DNA of 64,000 bases from positions 11,665,748-11,729,747 of the forward strand of contig JAQFVV010012400.1 of NCBI GenBank assembly GCA_028023455.1, read 5' to 3'. The position numbers and the translations under genes were made by a program. This document shows positions 1 to 11,099 of the stretch, piece by piece (the first letter of the stretch is position 1; the number at the start of each line of letters is the position of its first letter). A model generated the notes under the pieces. That model was given only the letters and a program-made list of their open reading frames with translations. It searched no databases and was not told the DNA's origin. This DNA is from Epiperipatus broadwayi. Its lineage: Eukaryota; Onychophora; Udeonychophora; Euonychophora; Peripatidae.

Positions 1-289
1 ATTGGCATTGATACAGGAAAGTAATTGCAAGATTCTTTAAATGATTCTTTGAGAATCTGGCCTATGAATTTTTAAGCATGATCACGCCTACATAAAACAT
101 GAAGAAAATTTCCTTTTTTCATTTTTTAGTGCATTTATGTGAATAAAAACATTTAAAAAATAAAAAGTTATAAATTTTATTTTCTATTTGTTTAATATAT
201 GTAAGAATGCTGAGTTTACTTCCTGAAACAAGAATAAGTATCCAGACAATAACTGAACAATATTGTTTGATCAACATAAGTGGTATAAT
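1..289. other. AT-rich sequence, nothing recognised
   Basis: Low-complexity AT-rich DNA next to the 3' end of the first RTE element. I see no coding signal, RNA gene or repeat boundary. Confidence 0.5.
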
Positions 290-904
290 CAACTACTTTT
301 ATTAACCATCATTAACCATTACCAATCTACTGCAGGATTAAGGTCTCTCCAAGTTCAAACCATCTTCTCTAATCTTTACCTTTTCTTCTCCACATCACCC
401 CTGCACACTTTCTTATTTCATCCATCCATCTCACATGTGGTCTTTTTCAGGGTCTTTTACAATCTCTTGGAATCCAGTTTAAGAGTTCAATTGTCCATCT
501 ATTATCAACTCTTCTAACAATATGTCCAGCTCAACTCCACTTCAGTCTTTTAATTTTTTCAATGAGGTCAGTAACACCAGTTTGTTCTCTTACCCATACA
601 TTGTGTTTTCGATCTCTTCTTGTTACTCCCAACATACATCTCTTCATACTTCTTTGAGTGGTCTGAAGTCTCTGTACTGCTCTTCTTATTTAAACACCAG
701 TTTGTTCTCTTACCCATACATTGCATTTTCGATTTCTTCTTGTTACTCCCAATATACATCTCTCCATACTTCTTTGAGTGGTCTAAAGTCTCTGTATTGC
801 TCTTCTATTAAGTATTCAAGTCTCAGATCCATAAGTAAGAACTGGTAAACCACATTTATTAGAAAACTTTCTTTTCAAACACATAGACATATTTCCTTTT
901 AGTA
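270..904 (-). pseudogene. RTE C-terminal domain, with internal duplication
   Basis: Degraded minus-strand C-terminal region downstream of RT. Relative to copy B (51638-52021) it preserves stretches matching the VTRRDRKCNVWVRQQTGVTD and WTIEILNWIPRDCKRPRKRP segments, but in broken frames. A 40-codon in-frame duplication is described separately. The 3' end near 290 lies in a short ATT/CAT-rich stretch comparable to the (CAT)n end of copy B. Confidence 0.75.
573..812. repeat. 120-bp tandem duplication inside RTE copy A
   Basis: Units at about 573-692 and 693-812 are near-identical. The duplication is 40 codons long and duplicates the segment that reads SNKKKSKMQCMGKRTNWC on the minus strand. 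Copy B has it once, so it arose in copy A after insertion or in its source. Confidence 0.85.
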
Positions 905-1534
905 TCAAGTTATTTCTACAAAAAGTTTAATTCTATTATTAATTTCATCCATTATGTTTTTATCTGTATTAATAATCTGGTCAAGATATTTGTAGCTGTT
1001 AACTTCTTCTAACTTATCATACTCAATCTTTATTTTCATATTTTGAGAAAATCCATTGAACATTACTTTAATCTTAATAACATTTATCTTTAGACCTACT
1101 TTTCTACTTTCATCTGATAACTCCTGCAACATTTCCTGCAGTTCTAAAACATTATTTGCAAAAACAACCACATCATCTGCAACATTGAAATGACTTAAAT
1201 AATCTCCATTTACTTTCACACCTTTAGATTTCCATTTTAATCCACAAAATACTTTTTGCAGCATTGCTATAAAAAATTTTGGAGATATGGAATCACCCTG
1301 TCTTACACCCTTCTCAATGTTGACTTTCCTAATATCATTATGTAATCTAATTGTTGCTGTTGCATTTTTGTAAATATTCTTTAAAATATGACAATATCCT
1401 GGATCTACACCTTGATGATCCAATGCTTGAATCACTGAAGAAATGTTTATAGAATCAAATGCCATTTCATAATCTACAAATCCAAAGCATAATGGAAACT
1501 CATATTCATTTCTTCTTTCTATAACTTCTCTCAA
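905..1534 (-). pseudogene. RTE reverse transcriptase core fragment
   Basis: Contains RT motif A (GFVDYEMAFDSI), motif B (GVRQGDSISPKFFIAML) and motif C reading VADDVVVFANN, where copy B has FADD. The aspartates that bind catalytic metal are present, but the surrounding frame is broken on both sides. The fingers region (NYRPISLLSVLYK) lies just upstream at about 1535-1760 in other frames. Compared with copy B the fragment is colinear, with many missense changes. Confidence 0.87.
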
Positions 1535-1776
1535 TACCTGGATATGATCTACTGCACTAAACCACTTTTAAATCCAGCTTGTTCTCTTGGTTGGTGGTAA
1601 TCCAATATTCTCTGTAGATGAGTTTATCTTAATAAAAATTTTGTATAAAACTGATAAAAGGCTGATAGGTCTGTAATTTCTAATATTTTCTTTATCACCT
1701 TTTTTAAATATTAATACTGCATTCCTCCAATCATCTGGTACATCTTTATCATTTAGACATTTGGTATATAACTTTG

Positions 1777-2736
1777 CTAAAAAAAAATTATTTCTTCACC
1801 TGCTTCTTTTAATATAACAATTATAATCCCATCATTATGGGGAGTATTTCCTTTCCTCATAAATTTAATTGCATGTCTCACTTCTTCATTTAAAATTCTG
1901 GGCAATTCAAAAGATATAGGAGGTACTTGTTCTTTATTACTATATAATTCTTGATAGAAGTCTTCTACCCATTTCATGATGTCATCTCTTTTTTTAGTAA
2001 TAGTTTCAACTTTTTTCTTTATTGCAGATATAAATTTCCTACCAATACCAAAATGTTGTTTTACACTCTTGAGACTTTTATTCTCTTCCACAGCTTTCCT
2101 TGCTCGTTCATAGTTATTCTTTCTTATATCATTTTCAACTTTTTCCCTGACCATTTTACAGAATTTGAGGTATTCAATTCTTTTTAATGCATCATTTTTA
2201 TATATCTTTATATTCCTTCTTTTCTTCATAAATTCTTTAGTCTTAGTGGAAATTTTATTGGTCAATTGCTGCTTTCTTCTACCAGCTATCTTTGTTGCAG
2301 TTTTTAAAAGTGTATCAGTTATTTTCTTATTAATTTCATTCAAATCTAAATCATGTTCAAAATCTACTAATACTTGAAACTGATTTGTAAGTTCTAATTT
2401 AAATTCATTAGAGTGTTTTTGAAGATTAGAAATATCAACTGTAAATATTGTTTTTCTTAATAATTTTTGTCTCTCTAGTTTTGCATTAACATGTATCTTA
2501 CATCTTTCTAATTGATGATCACTTCCTGTGTTAAATTTATTAAGAACATTACAATCTTGAAATATGTATTTTCTGTTAGTCAAAATATAATCCCATTCTG
2601 CTGTACCTTTATTTGGATGTTTCCGTGTCCATTTCCTTTTAACATTTTTCTCAAAAAAAGAATTCATAATATAAAGTTTTTCTTTTTCTGCAAACTCCAC
2701 AAGTCTATGTTCTCTCATTTCTATTACCATAACCAA
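1777..2736 (-). pseudogene. RTE endonuclease C-terminus and RT N-terminal region
   Basis: An open stretch of about 319 codons. It starts in the endonuclease C-terminal half (VEFAEKEKLYIMNSFFEKN, AEWDYILTNRKYIF, TGSDHQLERCK, the SDH motif of APE endonucleases) and runs through the basic linker into the start of the RT domain (LPRILNEEVRHAIKFMRKGN). The usual K-A-P-G-N-D-G motif reads GNTPHNDGI here. The frame ends near 1777 in an A-rich run. Copy B keeps the same order, confirming this is one decayed polyprotein. Confidence 0.87.
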
Positions 2737-2739
2737 AAT

Positions 2740-3110
2740 TACCTACAGCACTTTCATCTTTTATTTGCTTACCAATTCTAGCATTTAAGTCTCCCATAAA
2801 AAATTTTAAAATGTTATTTACTCTGATCAAAAGCCTTTTGTACATCCATATAAAAATATTCTACTACTTCATCACTATCTTGTGACTCTGCCTGATACAC
2901 CATCAATCTCCACAAAGTTGTTCTTCCACTTTTTATTTATAATGAATCCTACTCCACTTGCATGTCCAATATTTGTGCCTTTACAGTAGAGTACATGTCC
3001 ACTTTTTAAATCAATTGTCTCTTCACTTTTTCTTCTAACTTCACAAAGTCCAATAATGACCCATTTAATATAAGACAGTTCTTCTTCTAATTCTTTCAAT
3101 CTTTCTTCAC
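2740..3110 (-). pseudogene. RTE endonuclease, N-terminal fragment
   Basis: Degraded 5' part of an APE-like endonuclease that in a live element nicks target DNA to prime reverse transcription. The frame contains WVIIGLCEVRRKSEETI and the GVGFIINKKW segment, matching copy B (DIIGLCEVRRKGEE). The expected continuation, a VIQLNSRFQVQIIQVYAP-like strand, is missing: the sequence jumps from VSGRVTR to a stop and then to the DEVVE helix, a deletion of about 80 bp compared with copy B. Certainly non-functional. Confidence 0.85.
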
Positions 3111-3595
3111 TTGAAAGTGATCTGCAGTTGTAAGTACTAAATAAAAAGTCGGCATCAAATGGCAGCCTGGATCCACAATCAGAGGATTCTTAGCACTCTC
3201 CGCCTTTGGCCACTAACCACTGTCTTGGTTGGTGACTTTACAGCCCCCTGGGAATAAGGGCCATGATTTATTTTTGTCTATCATGATTGTGTATATCTAT
3301 TGGAAAAATATTTAACATTTACATATACATTCATTCTGCCTTATCTAGCAACTGAGAAGAAAGACCATGGTATTTTTTGATCTTAAACTCAGAGGTAAAA
3401 AGCCAGTAAACTCGCCATATTGACTAATGCATGTTGGTGAGCAGCCCACCATGTTCATATACTATATGAATAAACGCATAGTAATAACAGCTGCAATGAC
3501 AAGAACATATGTAGTGGACATTAGGAATTTGCCCTACTCAGTTTCTTTAAGGTCTCCAAGAGGAATCAAAGGGTCTCCTTTCAGTTAATAGCAAA

Positions 3596-4185
3596 CTCCT
3601 TTAATACAATTTCATATTTTTGTATTTATATTACAGATAGATTAATATGTATTTGAACATTACTAATTTGAAACTTCTGCTATCCAAATATAATTACAAA
3701 GTATTATTTGAATTATCATTGTAATTACTGTTTATACATGGGTCAAACTGAAATTATTGAGATATAAAATGAGTGACTAAATAAAATGCTAATTGTTGAT
3801 GCATTGGATTCAATTCATTATAAATCCTTGAGCAGCAGTAGATTTCTGTCATTAGTATTTTGGTAGCTGTAAGGTATGCTTCAACATTATAAACCATGGA
3901 GTTGGAATGAGCACTCTACCATACTATGTTTTTTTCATGATTTCAAAAATAACTTATCTGAAAAAAGAATTTATAGTGATTACTTTCAGCATTTGGCAAT
4001 GAGTCATCATCATAATCAACTATCTTTGAATAGTTTATGAAATTGCTCAGGTAATGTGGTTTATTTCATGATAACAAACTTATGAGAAAATCTGCTAAGT
4101 AGTTATCTAAAAAATGTGTGTCATGTCTACAAGTGATAACAAATAGACAGTAAGTGCATTTATTAAATGATAGATAGTAACTTTG
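3596..4185. other. AT-rich sequence, nothing recognised
   Basis: Unique-looking AT-rich DNA between the RTE leader and the mariner relic. Possibly contains the unrecognisable N-terminal part of the mariner transposase near 4130-4190. Confidence 0.4.
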
Positions 4186-4189
4186 TGAT

Positions 4190-4610
4190 TGGATCCACAG
4201 CAATATTTAAATCCATCATAAAGAGTTGAAGTTTAAAAAACTTGTTTCACGTTGGTTCATGTTGGGTTTCACACCAATTAATGGAGAAACAAAAGGCTGA
4301 ACACATAAAAATTAGTCTACAAACTTTGAAAATTCTCAATGATGATCATCATCAAGTCATTTATAAAATTATAACAGGTTATAAATCCTATATTTTTTGT
4401 AGTGTAATATCATGGCAAGAAAATAGAATATGGATGTTTGAAAATGACCCAATACCAACCACTGTGAAAAGATAAAGTTCAATTAAAAAAGTAATGTACA
4501 CTGTTTTCTTCAGAAGTATAGTTAAGTTAAAAGGACAAAAAATTATTACAAAACATTGTCTGCCTAACGTTTCTCACAGCCTGAGAATAGCTCCATCACT
4601 TCAATATGCT
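4190..4610 (+). pseudogene. mariner-type transposase relic
   Basis: The plus strand at 4242-4475 reads WVSHQLMEKQKAEHIKIS, then IYKIITGYKSYIF and PTTVKR. This follows the central part of mariner-family transposases: the W-V-P-H-x-L linker, the conserved T-G-D-E around the second catalytic aspartate, and the P-x-x-x-K-R segment. The catalytic position is mutated (ITGYK instead of xTGDE). Past a stop the similarity continues as KKVMYTVFF, matching the family's K-V-M-x-T-V-F-F strand, to about 4610. No TIRs were recognised. This is an old, inactive fragment; the call rests on remembered family motifs, not an alignment. Confidence 0.75.
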
Positions 4611-5591
4611 TTCTTTTAGTGCTGCGATAACTTTAAACTTTCTAAAAAAAAAAATCAGATCAAACACTCAAAATATTCACTTGATTTCACAATATGTAAC
4701 TTCCTGTTCTTATTTAATCACAAAATCACAGTTTTACTTCAGAAAAGAACATTGACACAACTATAAGAATATTTGACTCCATTATAAAAAATGAGTGGTA
4801 TAACACTTTCTTATATGAAAAATTTATAATCAAAAATGCATTAATGCTCAGGGTAACTATTTTGAACCATCATCAAGTTTTATGTGCTTAGCTTATACAG
4901 TTTCTCCACATCTCAATAATTTCTGTGTGACTCTCATATGAAACTTTTATGCTGATATTAATGTAAATATTCTATACTTTAAAGTACATTCTTATTAATA
5001 CAATAATTTATACACTATACAAAAATTATTTCAATATACACGATCTATAAATAGTAAAATTAATATTTATTTTAAATTTTCAGCAGTGCTTGAATTTATA
5101 GAGATGAGATATTTCTGAAATTCAAAAAGAGACACAAATCTGAATATTCTCTGGACCCAGGAAGTTCAAATTAAGGGTAGTCTGATATTTATAAATATAT
5201 TATAATTAATGAAACTCACCTTATACATAAATTAATATTACACTAATCCAAAGATGTTCAGCACAACAAGAAATAGGAGAAACCAAGCAGAAAACCCTTT
5301 CAATAGAAGTATTATTTTTCATGATTAAGCAAATCAATTCAGTTCCAACTCCATATCCACAGTCATTGGCAATAAAAAATCTTCTAAAACTATCTATTTT
5401 ATAATGCTGACATAATGATCTATGCTAAGTTTTTCACCTGAAGACAAATAAAATAATAGTAAGCAAAGTAATACAAAGAATTGTTTGTTCACTATCAACC
5501 AATAATGAAAATTCAGTGCTCAAAGATAATAAGAAGTTTGAGTAACAGAAATAATAGAGATGGGCTATGATTCATATACATTAAGCACCAA
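4611..5591. other. AT-rich sequence, nothing recognised
   Basis: No open reading frame, RNA gene or clear repeat. May include the decayed 3' part of the mariner element. Confidence 0.4.
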
Positions 5592-5712
5592 AGTTTGTCA
5601 CTCTATCACTACATCAAATTGCACAGAAAAATTTCCAGTTGCAGTTTGATATTATCATCTCCACACAATTTATTTTAGTATTTCAATTTTAGAGCTATCT
5701 CATAATCCTTAA
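5592..5712. repeat. degenerate interspersed repeat, family R5
   Basis: Shares a diverged core (CACTCTATCACTACATCAAA, then a TTTGATATTATCATC-like stretch and a TTTTAGTATTTCA stretch) with segments at about 10363-10500 and 13250-13385, plus a probable inverted partial match near 10635-10710. The similarity is by eye and low, so boundaries are approximate. Confidence 0.35.
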
Positions 5713-5948
5713 TATGCACCAGACCTTTACAAATTGTTTAAAATCAAAAAAGAGAGGACAAAAGAGACAGTTGTGATAGGTTCATTAGGAACAGTAATTT
5801 GTTTTTCACTCCAGAGTCTTTTATTGCTATCTTGATATAATTTTCTTATTCCTTTTCCTATGTATTGATTTCTACTTTAACATATCATACCATTTACTAC
5901 TTTCTTAAACACTTTATCAATACTATTTATTTATATCAAAACTAGCAG

Positions 5949-5975
5949 TTTCGACTGTCCTGCAGTCATCATCAG
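5949..5975 (-). ncRNA. hammerhead-like core motif, possible Penelope-type remnant
   Basis: On the minus strand, CTGATGA (5969-5975) is followed by one extra T, then GACTG, a CAGGA loop and CAGTC (a perfect 5-bp stem), directly abutting GAAA (5949-5952). This is the CUGANGA - stem II - GAAA pattern of hammerhead ribozymes, with a one-base bulge. I could not find convincing stems I and III or the cleavage triplet, so activity is doubtful. Similar motifs are known from terminal repeats of Penelope-like elements. Confidence 0.4.
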
Positions 5976-5979
5976 AGCC

Positions 5980-7247
5980 ACAATATTCAAATATATAATT
6001 ATTTAATTAATACACTTACACACATATTCATATACATAACTAAATACACAAAATAAAACAAAAATAAAAATGGATGCCTTTCAAATGAAATTGTTATATC
6101 ATTGCGGAAAACTAATATATTACATATCTAAATATTCTAGGGCCTGCGACATTGATTGGAAAAGTATGAAGTAAGATTATTTGATTTATATTTTATCTAG
6201 AATTTTAATAAAATGCCTAGATAATCTTTAGATTGTCTACCTTTCTGACAAAATAGAATGTAATTGGCAATATGGAGCAAACTTTATTAACAATAGAAAC
6301 TAGTGAGGTCAAAATGAAAAAGTCTTTTTGTGAAGCAGCTTTCACAATATCAATGAAAATGATGAAAGATAGGCACTAATAATGATACTTTAACCATATT
6401 GATTAAAATGATGAAAAAAATAAATGTCTGATGACTAACAGATAATAGTTTCCTAAAAACATACTTATCTTTTCTGCTGCATTTGGATTGTTTCATGCTT
6501 TGACTAAAATAAAACAGATAATCTAAACATTATTTTATATATTGTTTTAAGTTTTAAGGACTCTATAGAATATCTAAGCATTCTATACAATATTTCAGTT
6601 TTACACAAAGTCTAAAACCTCTATTTCAAGTCTTTAATAAGACAAAGAAATTATTTCATTATTTTTTTTATGAAACTATTGGAGAAAACAACAACAAACT
6701 AGATCTACATGTGTTAAATCTCATGTTAATTAACAATAGTAAATAATTTTTTATATCAAATGATAAAGGGTCTAAATGTGCAACAGTAGCATATGTCAAC
6801 AACCTGAGTTTGAATTCAGTCTAAACAAATGAATTTTTTTAACAAGCATTAATTTTTTTTCGAGTAATTGTTATACGGACCACCAATTAACAATCCACCA
6901 ATGATTAATTAATGAGTATTTAATTATTTATAGCTAGAAGCAAAACAAGAATGGATATTCAAATTTTCATGACCTCTTAATTAGAAAAATCCAAATAAGT
7001 GCTGCATTATATTTCTTCTATAAGAATGACTGTTGGATTTTCCCCTACAATGGACCATTTTTATTTTATACCAACATTAAAAGAATAACTGTTTGATCAA
7101 TTCAGTGATGAGAATGTGTTTCTTCTTTGGATTTTTTTTTAAAACTAATTATTAAATATGTAGGTATGTAGTGCATGCAACCTATTTTGATCAAAACAAT
7201 GGCAGCTTATTTACAAAGAAAAATTTACAAGAGATTTTTCTTTTGTG
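5980..7247. other. AT-rich sequence, nothing recognised
   Basis: No gene found. A weak tRNA B-box-like string (GAGTTTGAATTC) lies near 6805 but lacks supporting structure. Confidence 0.4.
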
Positions 7248-7410
7248 TTTATATATTAGACTATTTCCATCATTTAATATAAATATTGAATGTCTTTAGA
7301 GAAATGTAACTTTATTTAAATATTCCAAATACATTCAACTGTTAGTAATAGCACACAGGTTAATATATGCATAATGTTTTGAGAAATATTATTCTCCTCT
7401 CAGCCTTTGG

Positions 7411-7490
7411 AAAGATGGCCCAGTTAGAGCATTATCTTAAAATTTAATACTCAAGAATTTAAGGGTCCGGTTCAATTCCCATGCTAGTAC
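7411..7490 (+). other. tRNA-like segment (SINE head or relic)
   Basis: GATGGCCCAGTTAGAGC resembles a tRNA D-arm and A box, and GGTTCAATTCC fits the B-box consensus about 45 bases downstream. The sister copy at 50.0-50.1 kb (minus strand) has TGGCTCAGTTGATAAG and GGTTCAAAACT. The acceptor stem is not intact and the spacing is irregular, so I do not call a functional tRNA. Confidence 0.55.
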
Positions 7491-7514
7491 TGTCACTGGT
7501 CAGGTCAGAAATAT

Positions 7515-7547
7515 CTGATGAAGAGAGGATAATAATACCTCTTGAAA
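7515..7547 (+). ncRNA. hammerhead-like core motif in F1
   Basis: CTGATGA (7515-7521), then AGAGAGG, a loop and CCTCTT pairing with a one-base bulge, then GAAA (7544-7547). The left arm holds a decayed reverse-complement version, and the copy at about 49.94 kb a second decayed version. The conserved core plus a compensating stem is suggestive. Stems I and III were not resolved. Confidence 0.45.
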
Positions 7548-7560
7548 CATTGTGCATATA

Positions 7561-7868
7561 CTAACCTGTGTGCTATTACTAAAGTTGAGTGTATTTGGAA
7601 TATTTAAATAAAGTTAAATTTTTCTAAAGACATTCAATACATATACTGGATGATGAAAATAGTCCAATATATAAATACAATTAAAATTCCAACATCACAA
7701 ACCTTCAGGAAGATCCTAACCTGTGCATTGTTACTAAAGTTGAATGTATTTGGAATATTTAAATAAAGTTAAATTTTTCTATAAGACATTCAATACATAT
7801 ATTGGATGATGGAAATAGCCCAATATATAAATACAATTAAAATTCCATCATCAGAAATCTTTAAGTAA
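7561..7868. repeat. 154-bp tandem duplication of the F1 right arm
   Basis: CTAACCTGTG begins both units (7561 and 7715). The second unit repeats the arm through the AATTCCATCATCAGAAATC stretch with scattered substitutions, indicating an old local duplication. Confidence 0.75.
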
Positions 7869-7869
7869 A

Positions 7870-10800
7870 CACTGATTTTTTTTCTTTGTGTGTGTGTTTT
7901 GCATCACCATGAGATCAGCAGCAGCTTATAATTTGGGGCAATTTTTTTTATGGATGCACATGCAACTAATTATTTCAAGCAGTTTGTATGTGTGGGAGCA
8001 TGCTAAAAATCAATTCAAAACTATTAAATTACAATAGAAAATATAAAGTTTAAAAATGCTGGAATTTCCCAAAAAAAAAAAAATAAATCATAAATACTTC
8101 TCTATGCTTCGTTCTTAATCAAATCTCAACAAACCAGTAATTAGTAAGGCAAAATAATACATTTATATCCTTGTTTTTATACATATTGTTAATGTCATTA
8201 TTATTAAGCTGCTGCTGCTTCTTATTCTTTTTCCTCTCTTTCTTCTTTTCCTTCTTATTCTTTTTTTCTTATTAATATTATTATATATCTTTATTATTAT
8301 TATTTTCACTATTTTATTTGTGTGTTTGTGTATGCATGTGAGCAGTATATCTAAACTGATATGTTTACTGGGTCTTTTTTTTATCTTCCAGATATTCCAT
8401 TCAATAATCAATACTGAGTGGTCATTATGTACGATATGAGACATCTATATTAAAAAAGATCTAATTTGGATTTAAAAAATCACCAGCTTTCTGGAAAATA
8501 TTGAGGTTTTTTTCATCTTTGAACCTCAAATCTTCAATATGGCAAAAAAATGCACTAACCTGTACATCACAAAATACTTTGAAAAAGCAGGAGCATTCTT
8601 AATTTATTAAAATCAGATCATATGTTGTAAACCATATATTAAACAATATATTCTTTTAATATATATATATATATTCTAGAAAGAAACATTTTCCTAAAGT
8701 GTTACTTGCTGATGTATTGATATAATTTTCAAATTTAAGTTTCAGCTAGGAATCTTTTTTGTTTTAAATACTTAAGAATGTTTCAAACCAGATTAGTACT
8801 GTTTTTAGATAGTTAGCCTTTTTTTATCTAGTCATCCAATATAGAGCAGTAAAAGATGATTTAATTATTCTCAACTCATTAAGAAAATTCCATGCAATTT
8901 GGATTAGTAAAATAAATTTTGATGATCTGTATTTTATAGTGTGATCCCCTCCACACACACACACAAATAAGACATTTAAACTATAATAAAATGTAAAATT
9001 ATATTCTACAAGAAAATGACAATTAATAACTAAGCTTTAATATTTAAACCTGCTTAGCTAAAGTTTTGATGCAGTTTTTTTTTATATCTATCATTAACAA
9101 ATTATGCATTGCATTTAAAGCCTGGTTTAGCATTTTAAGATATTAAACATTCAAAAATTATTGTAAAATATAATTTTATATACATAATAAAATGATAATT
9201 AAGCCCTTTTTAAAAAATAATTAATCACTGAAAGTTTACTTTTTAATGATAATAAGAATAAAAACTTGATAAGGTAAATGGCACTGAAAACTTAAACTGG
9301 TTACATTACAATTTATATATTTCTAGAAAGTGCAACTAATATATATCTTTTGAGTTGTTTTTTTTTTATCACTGCATCTGTGGTTTCATCTCCACCACAT
9401 AAATTCATCTGTCAGTAAAAAAACTCAGACTACTCTCTTTAACTATGCATGCATTTTGTGAATAACCTTTGCTCTTTCGATAAGCTACAGGTAACATGAA
9501 CATTTCCTTATATTTTAAACTTACAGGATAAAACAATAAAAAAATGTTAATGGTTTCTGTGATGCAGTTTGGCCCAACTAAATTTTTATTATGCTAAACC
9601 ATACATAACTCTCCAAAAGTCACAGACCATTGCATTTATTGATATACATTAGACAATGCTATCTTACAAGCATTCATGTTTTTAGCAAGCACTATTCACA
9701 ACAATTGCCTTTCAATAATATATAAATGACTATGACCCATTTTATATAAGTTACAAATTACAGACTTAGTTTAATCTTATATATATATATATATTAAAAG
9801 TTCAAATATACCTATATTACTCTTTACACAATACATGGTGATCTTTATCTTTTAACATTTCACTTTTTTCTTTTCATGTACCTTGATATATTTGTTAATC
9901 TAACTAAAGGCAGTTGGCTGTGTCTAAATGCATTTTAGAAATCATTACCATTTTATTTCTATTTTCAGTTGTATGTTTGAAATATAAGTATTAGATAACT
10001 TATAAGATACAGCAATAGGAGATTGAAATGTATGAGTGAAAAGAGACAAGTTATAAAAAATCGGACATTGCCATTCAATAATATAAGGAATAATACAGAT
10101 GTATTTGAGCTTTATTGAATTTTAAATCTATAAATATGGTTAAAAAAATATATAACAATTTCCATCTTAATAAAAAAATCTGTATTTATTGAAAAGCAGT
10201 CATTGTTTCTGAAGTAAGTTCTATGCATGAAGGAGATTGATTTAACTAGATAAAGTGATCTAATAATCAAATAATTAAATGGTTATAGTTGTCAAAGATT
10301 ATGATATTCAAACATTGAGGGCTAAAATTTGAGGTGTCATCCAAGAACCCTCTATCAGGTCTATCACTCCATCATTGCATTAAATCACACAAAACTTGCC
10401 AAGCATATCATTTGATTATCATCATCAGTGTGCCAACCTTCTTTTTAATGAAATTTACTTTAATATTTCACCTTTACAGCTATATTAAAAATTTATTTGG
10501 TCCCACATTATAAAAATGTATTATATAGTTTTAACTTACTTATTTCCTTTTATTTAATTTATGTAAATGTCTTATAAATTAAAAAAAAATTGCACATTAT
10601 TATATGCTCTAAATTTATGATGTAGCTCTTCTTGAATAAATTGTGTTAAAAAATTGGCAAGCAATAACATCAAACTATGGCTGATGATGATCAAATATTA
10701 TCATTTAGTCCTTACTTTCTATAATCTAGTTGATTCCCTCACCTTCAATCAGATAACTTAAAATGCATGTGTAATAAATTAAAGATCTCATGATATAACA

Positions 10801-11099
10801 GTAACACATATCCATCTATAATATTCCATGTCTTAGATTCAAATTTAGATTAGGTAAACTTTTTTTTCATTCTTATTTAGTTTATGATTTCTATTTTTTT
10901 TTCTGCTAATCCAACTAAGTTTACAAACTTAAAATTAAAGTTGATTGTTAAATAAACATCTAGCTATTCTTAGTTAGAGGGTAAAACAGTTTAAAACATC
11001 AGCATGAAAAGACTAGTGAGTCATGTTTTTTTTAAATTTTTTATGAAGGGTTAGAAAAGAGGCCTTTGTCCTGTAGTCAATTATATTTTACCCTTTTAC
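7870..11099. other. CpG-poor AT-rich intergenic DNA
   Basis: No gene recognised. Contains a pyrimidine/TTA-rich low-complexity run near 8200-8310, short (TA)n tracts near 8660 and 9780, and a CA tract near 8955. Two weak R5-like segments lie near 10363-10500 and 10635-10710. CpG dinucleotides are very rare here, in contrast to the next block. Confidence 0.5.

Larger units (their letters stand above)
290..3595 (-). mobile_element. RTE-clade non-LTR retrotransposon, decayed copy A
   Basis: About 3.3 kb of minus-strand sequence collinear with copy B at 51.6-54.9 kb. In element order it holds a 5' leader (about 3595-3120), an APE-type endonuclease region, a reverse transcriptase and the C-terminal RTE domain. 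The two copies share sequence up to the same 5' position, so both look nearly full length. Copy A is the older: frames are broken several times, about 80 bp of the endonuclease region is missing near 2880, and a 120-bp tandem duplication lies near the 3' end. The RTE assignment rests on the single-polyprotein layout, the 3.3-kb length and the endonuclease and C-terminal motifs. No clear target duplication was found. Confidence 0.9.
7248..7680 (+). mobile_element. foldback element with tRNA-like centre and hammerhead-like motif (family F1)
   Basis: A left arm (about 7250-7400) is the approximate reverse complement of a right arm (about 7510-7676). Shared features include TATTTGGAATATTTAAATAA and the ends around TATTGGATGATG. 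Between them lies a tRNA-like segment. The same family recurs at 49.9-50.3 kb, where a coding tail lies just upstream of the tRNA-like part. Long inverted arms, a hammerhead-like core in the right arm and the coding tail in the sister copy are together most consistent with terminal repeats of a Penelope-like element, though a tRNA-derived SINE or foldback is also possible. Confidence 0.6.

Noticed and set aside
8163-8444. 93-codon minus-strand frame rich in Lys, Arg, Ile and Ser
   Set aside because: Low-complexity pyrimidine/TTA-rich DNA; no domain or codon structure.
10363-10710. Additional hammerhead-like motif (CTGATGATGATAATCAAA on the minus strand) in the R5 repeats
   Set aside because: The GAAA segment is missing in every R5 copy seen and the repeat alignment is poor.
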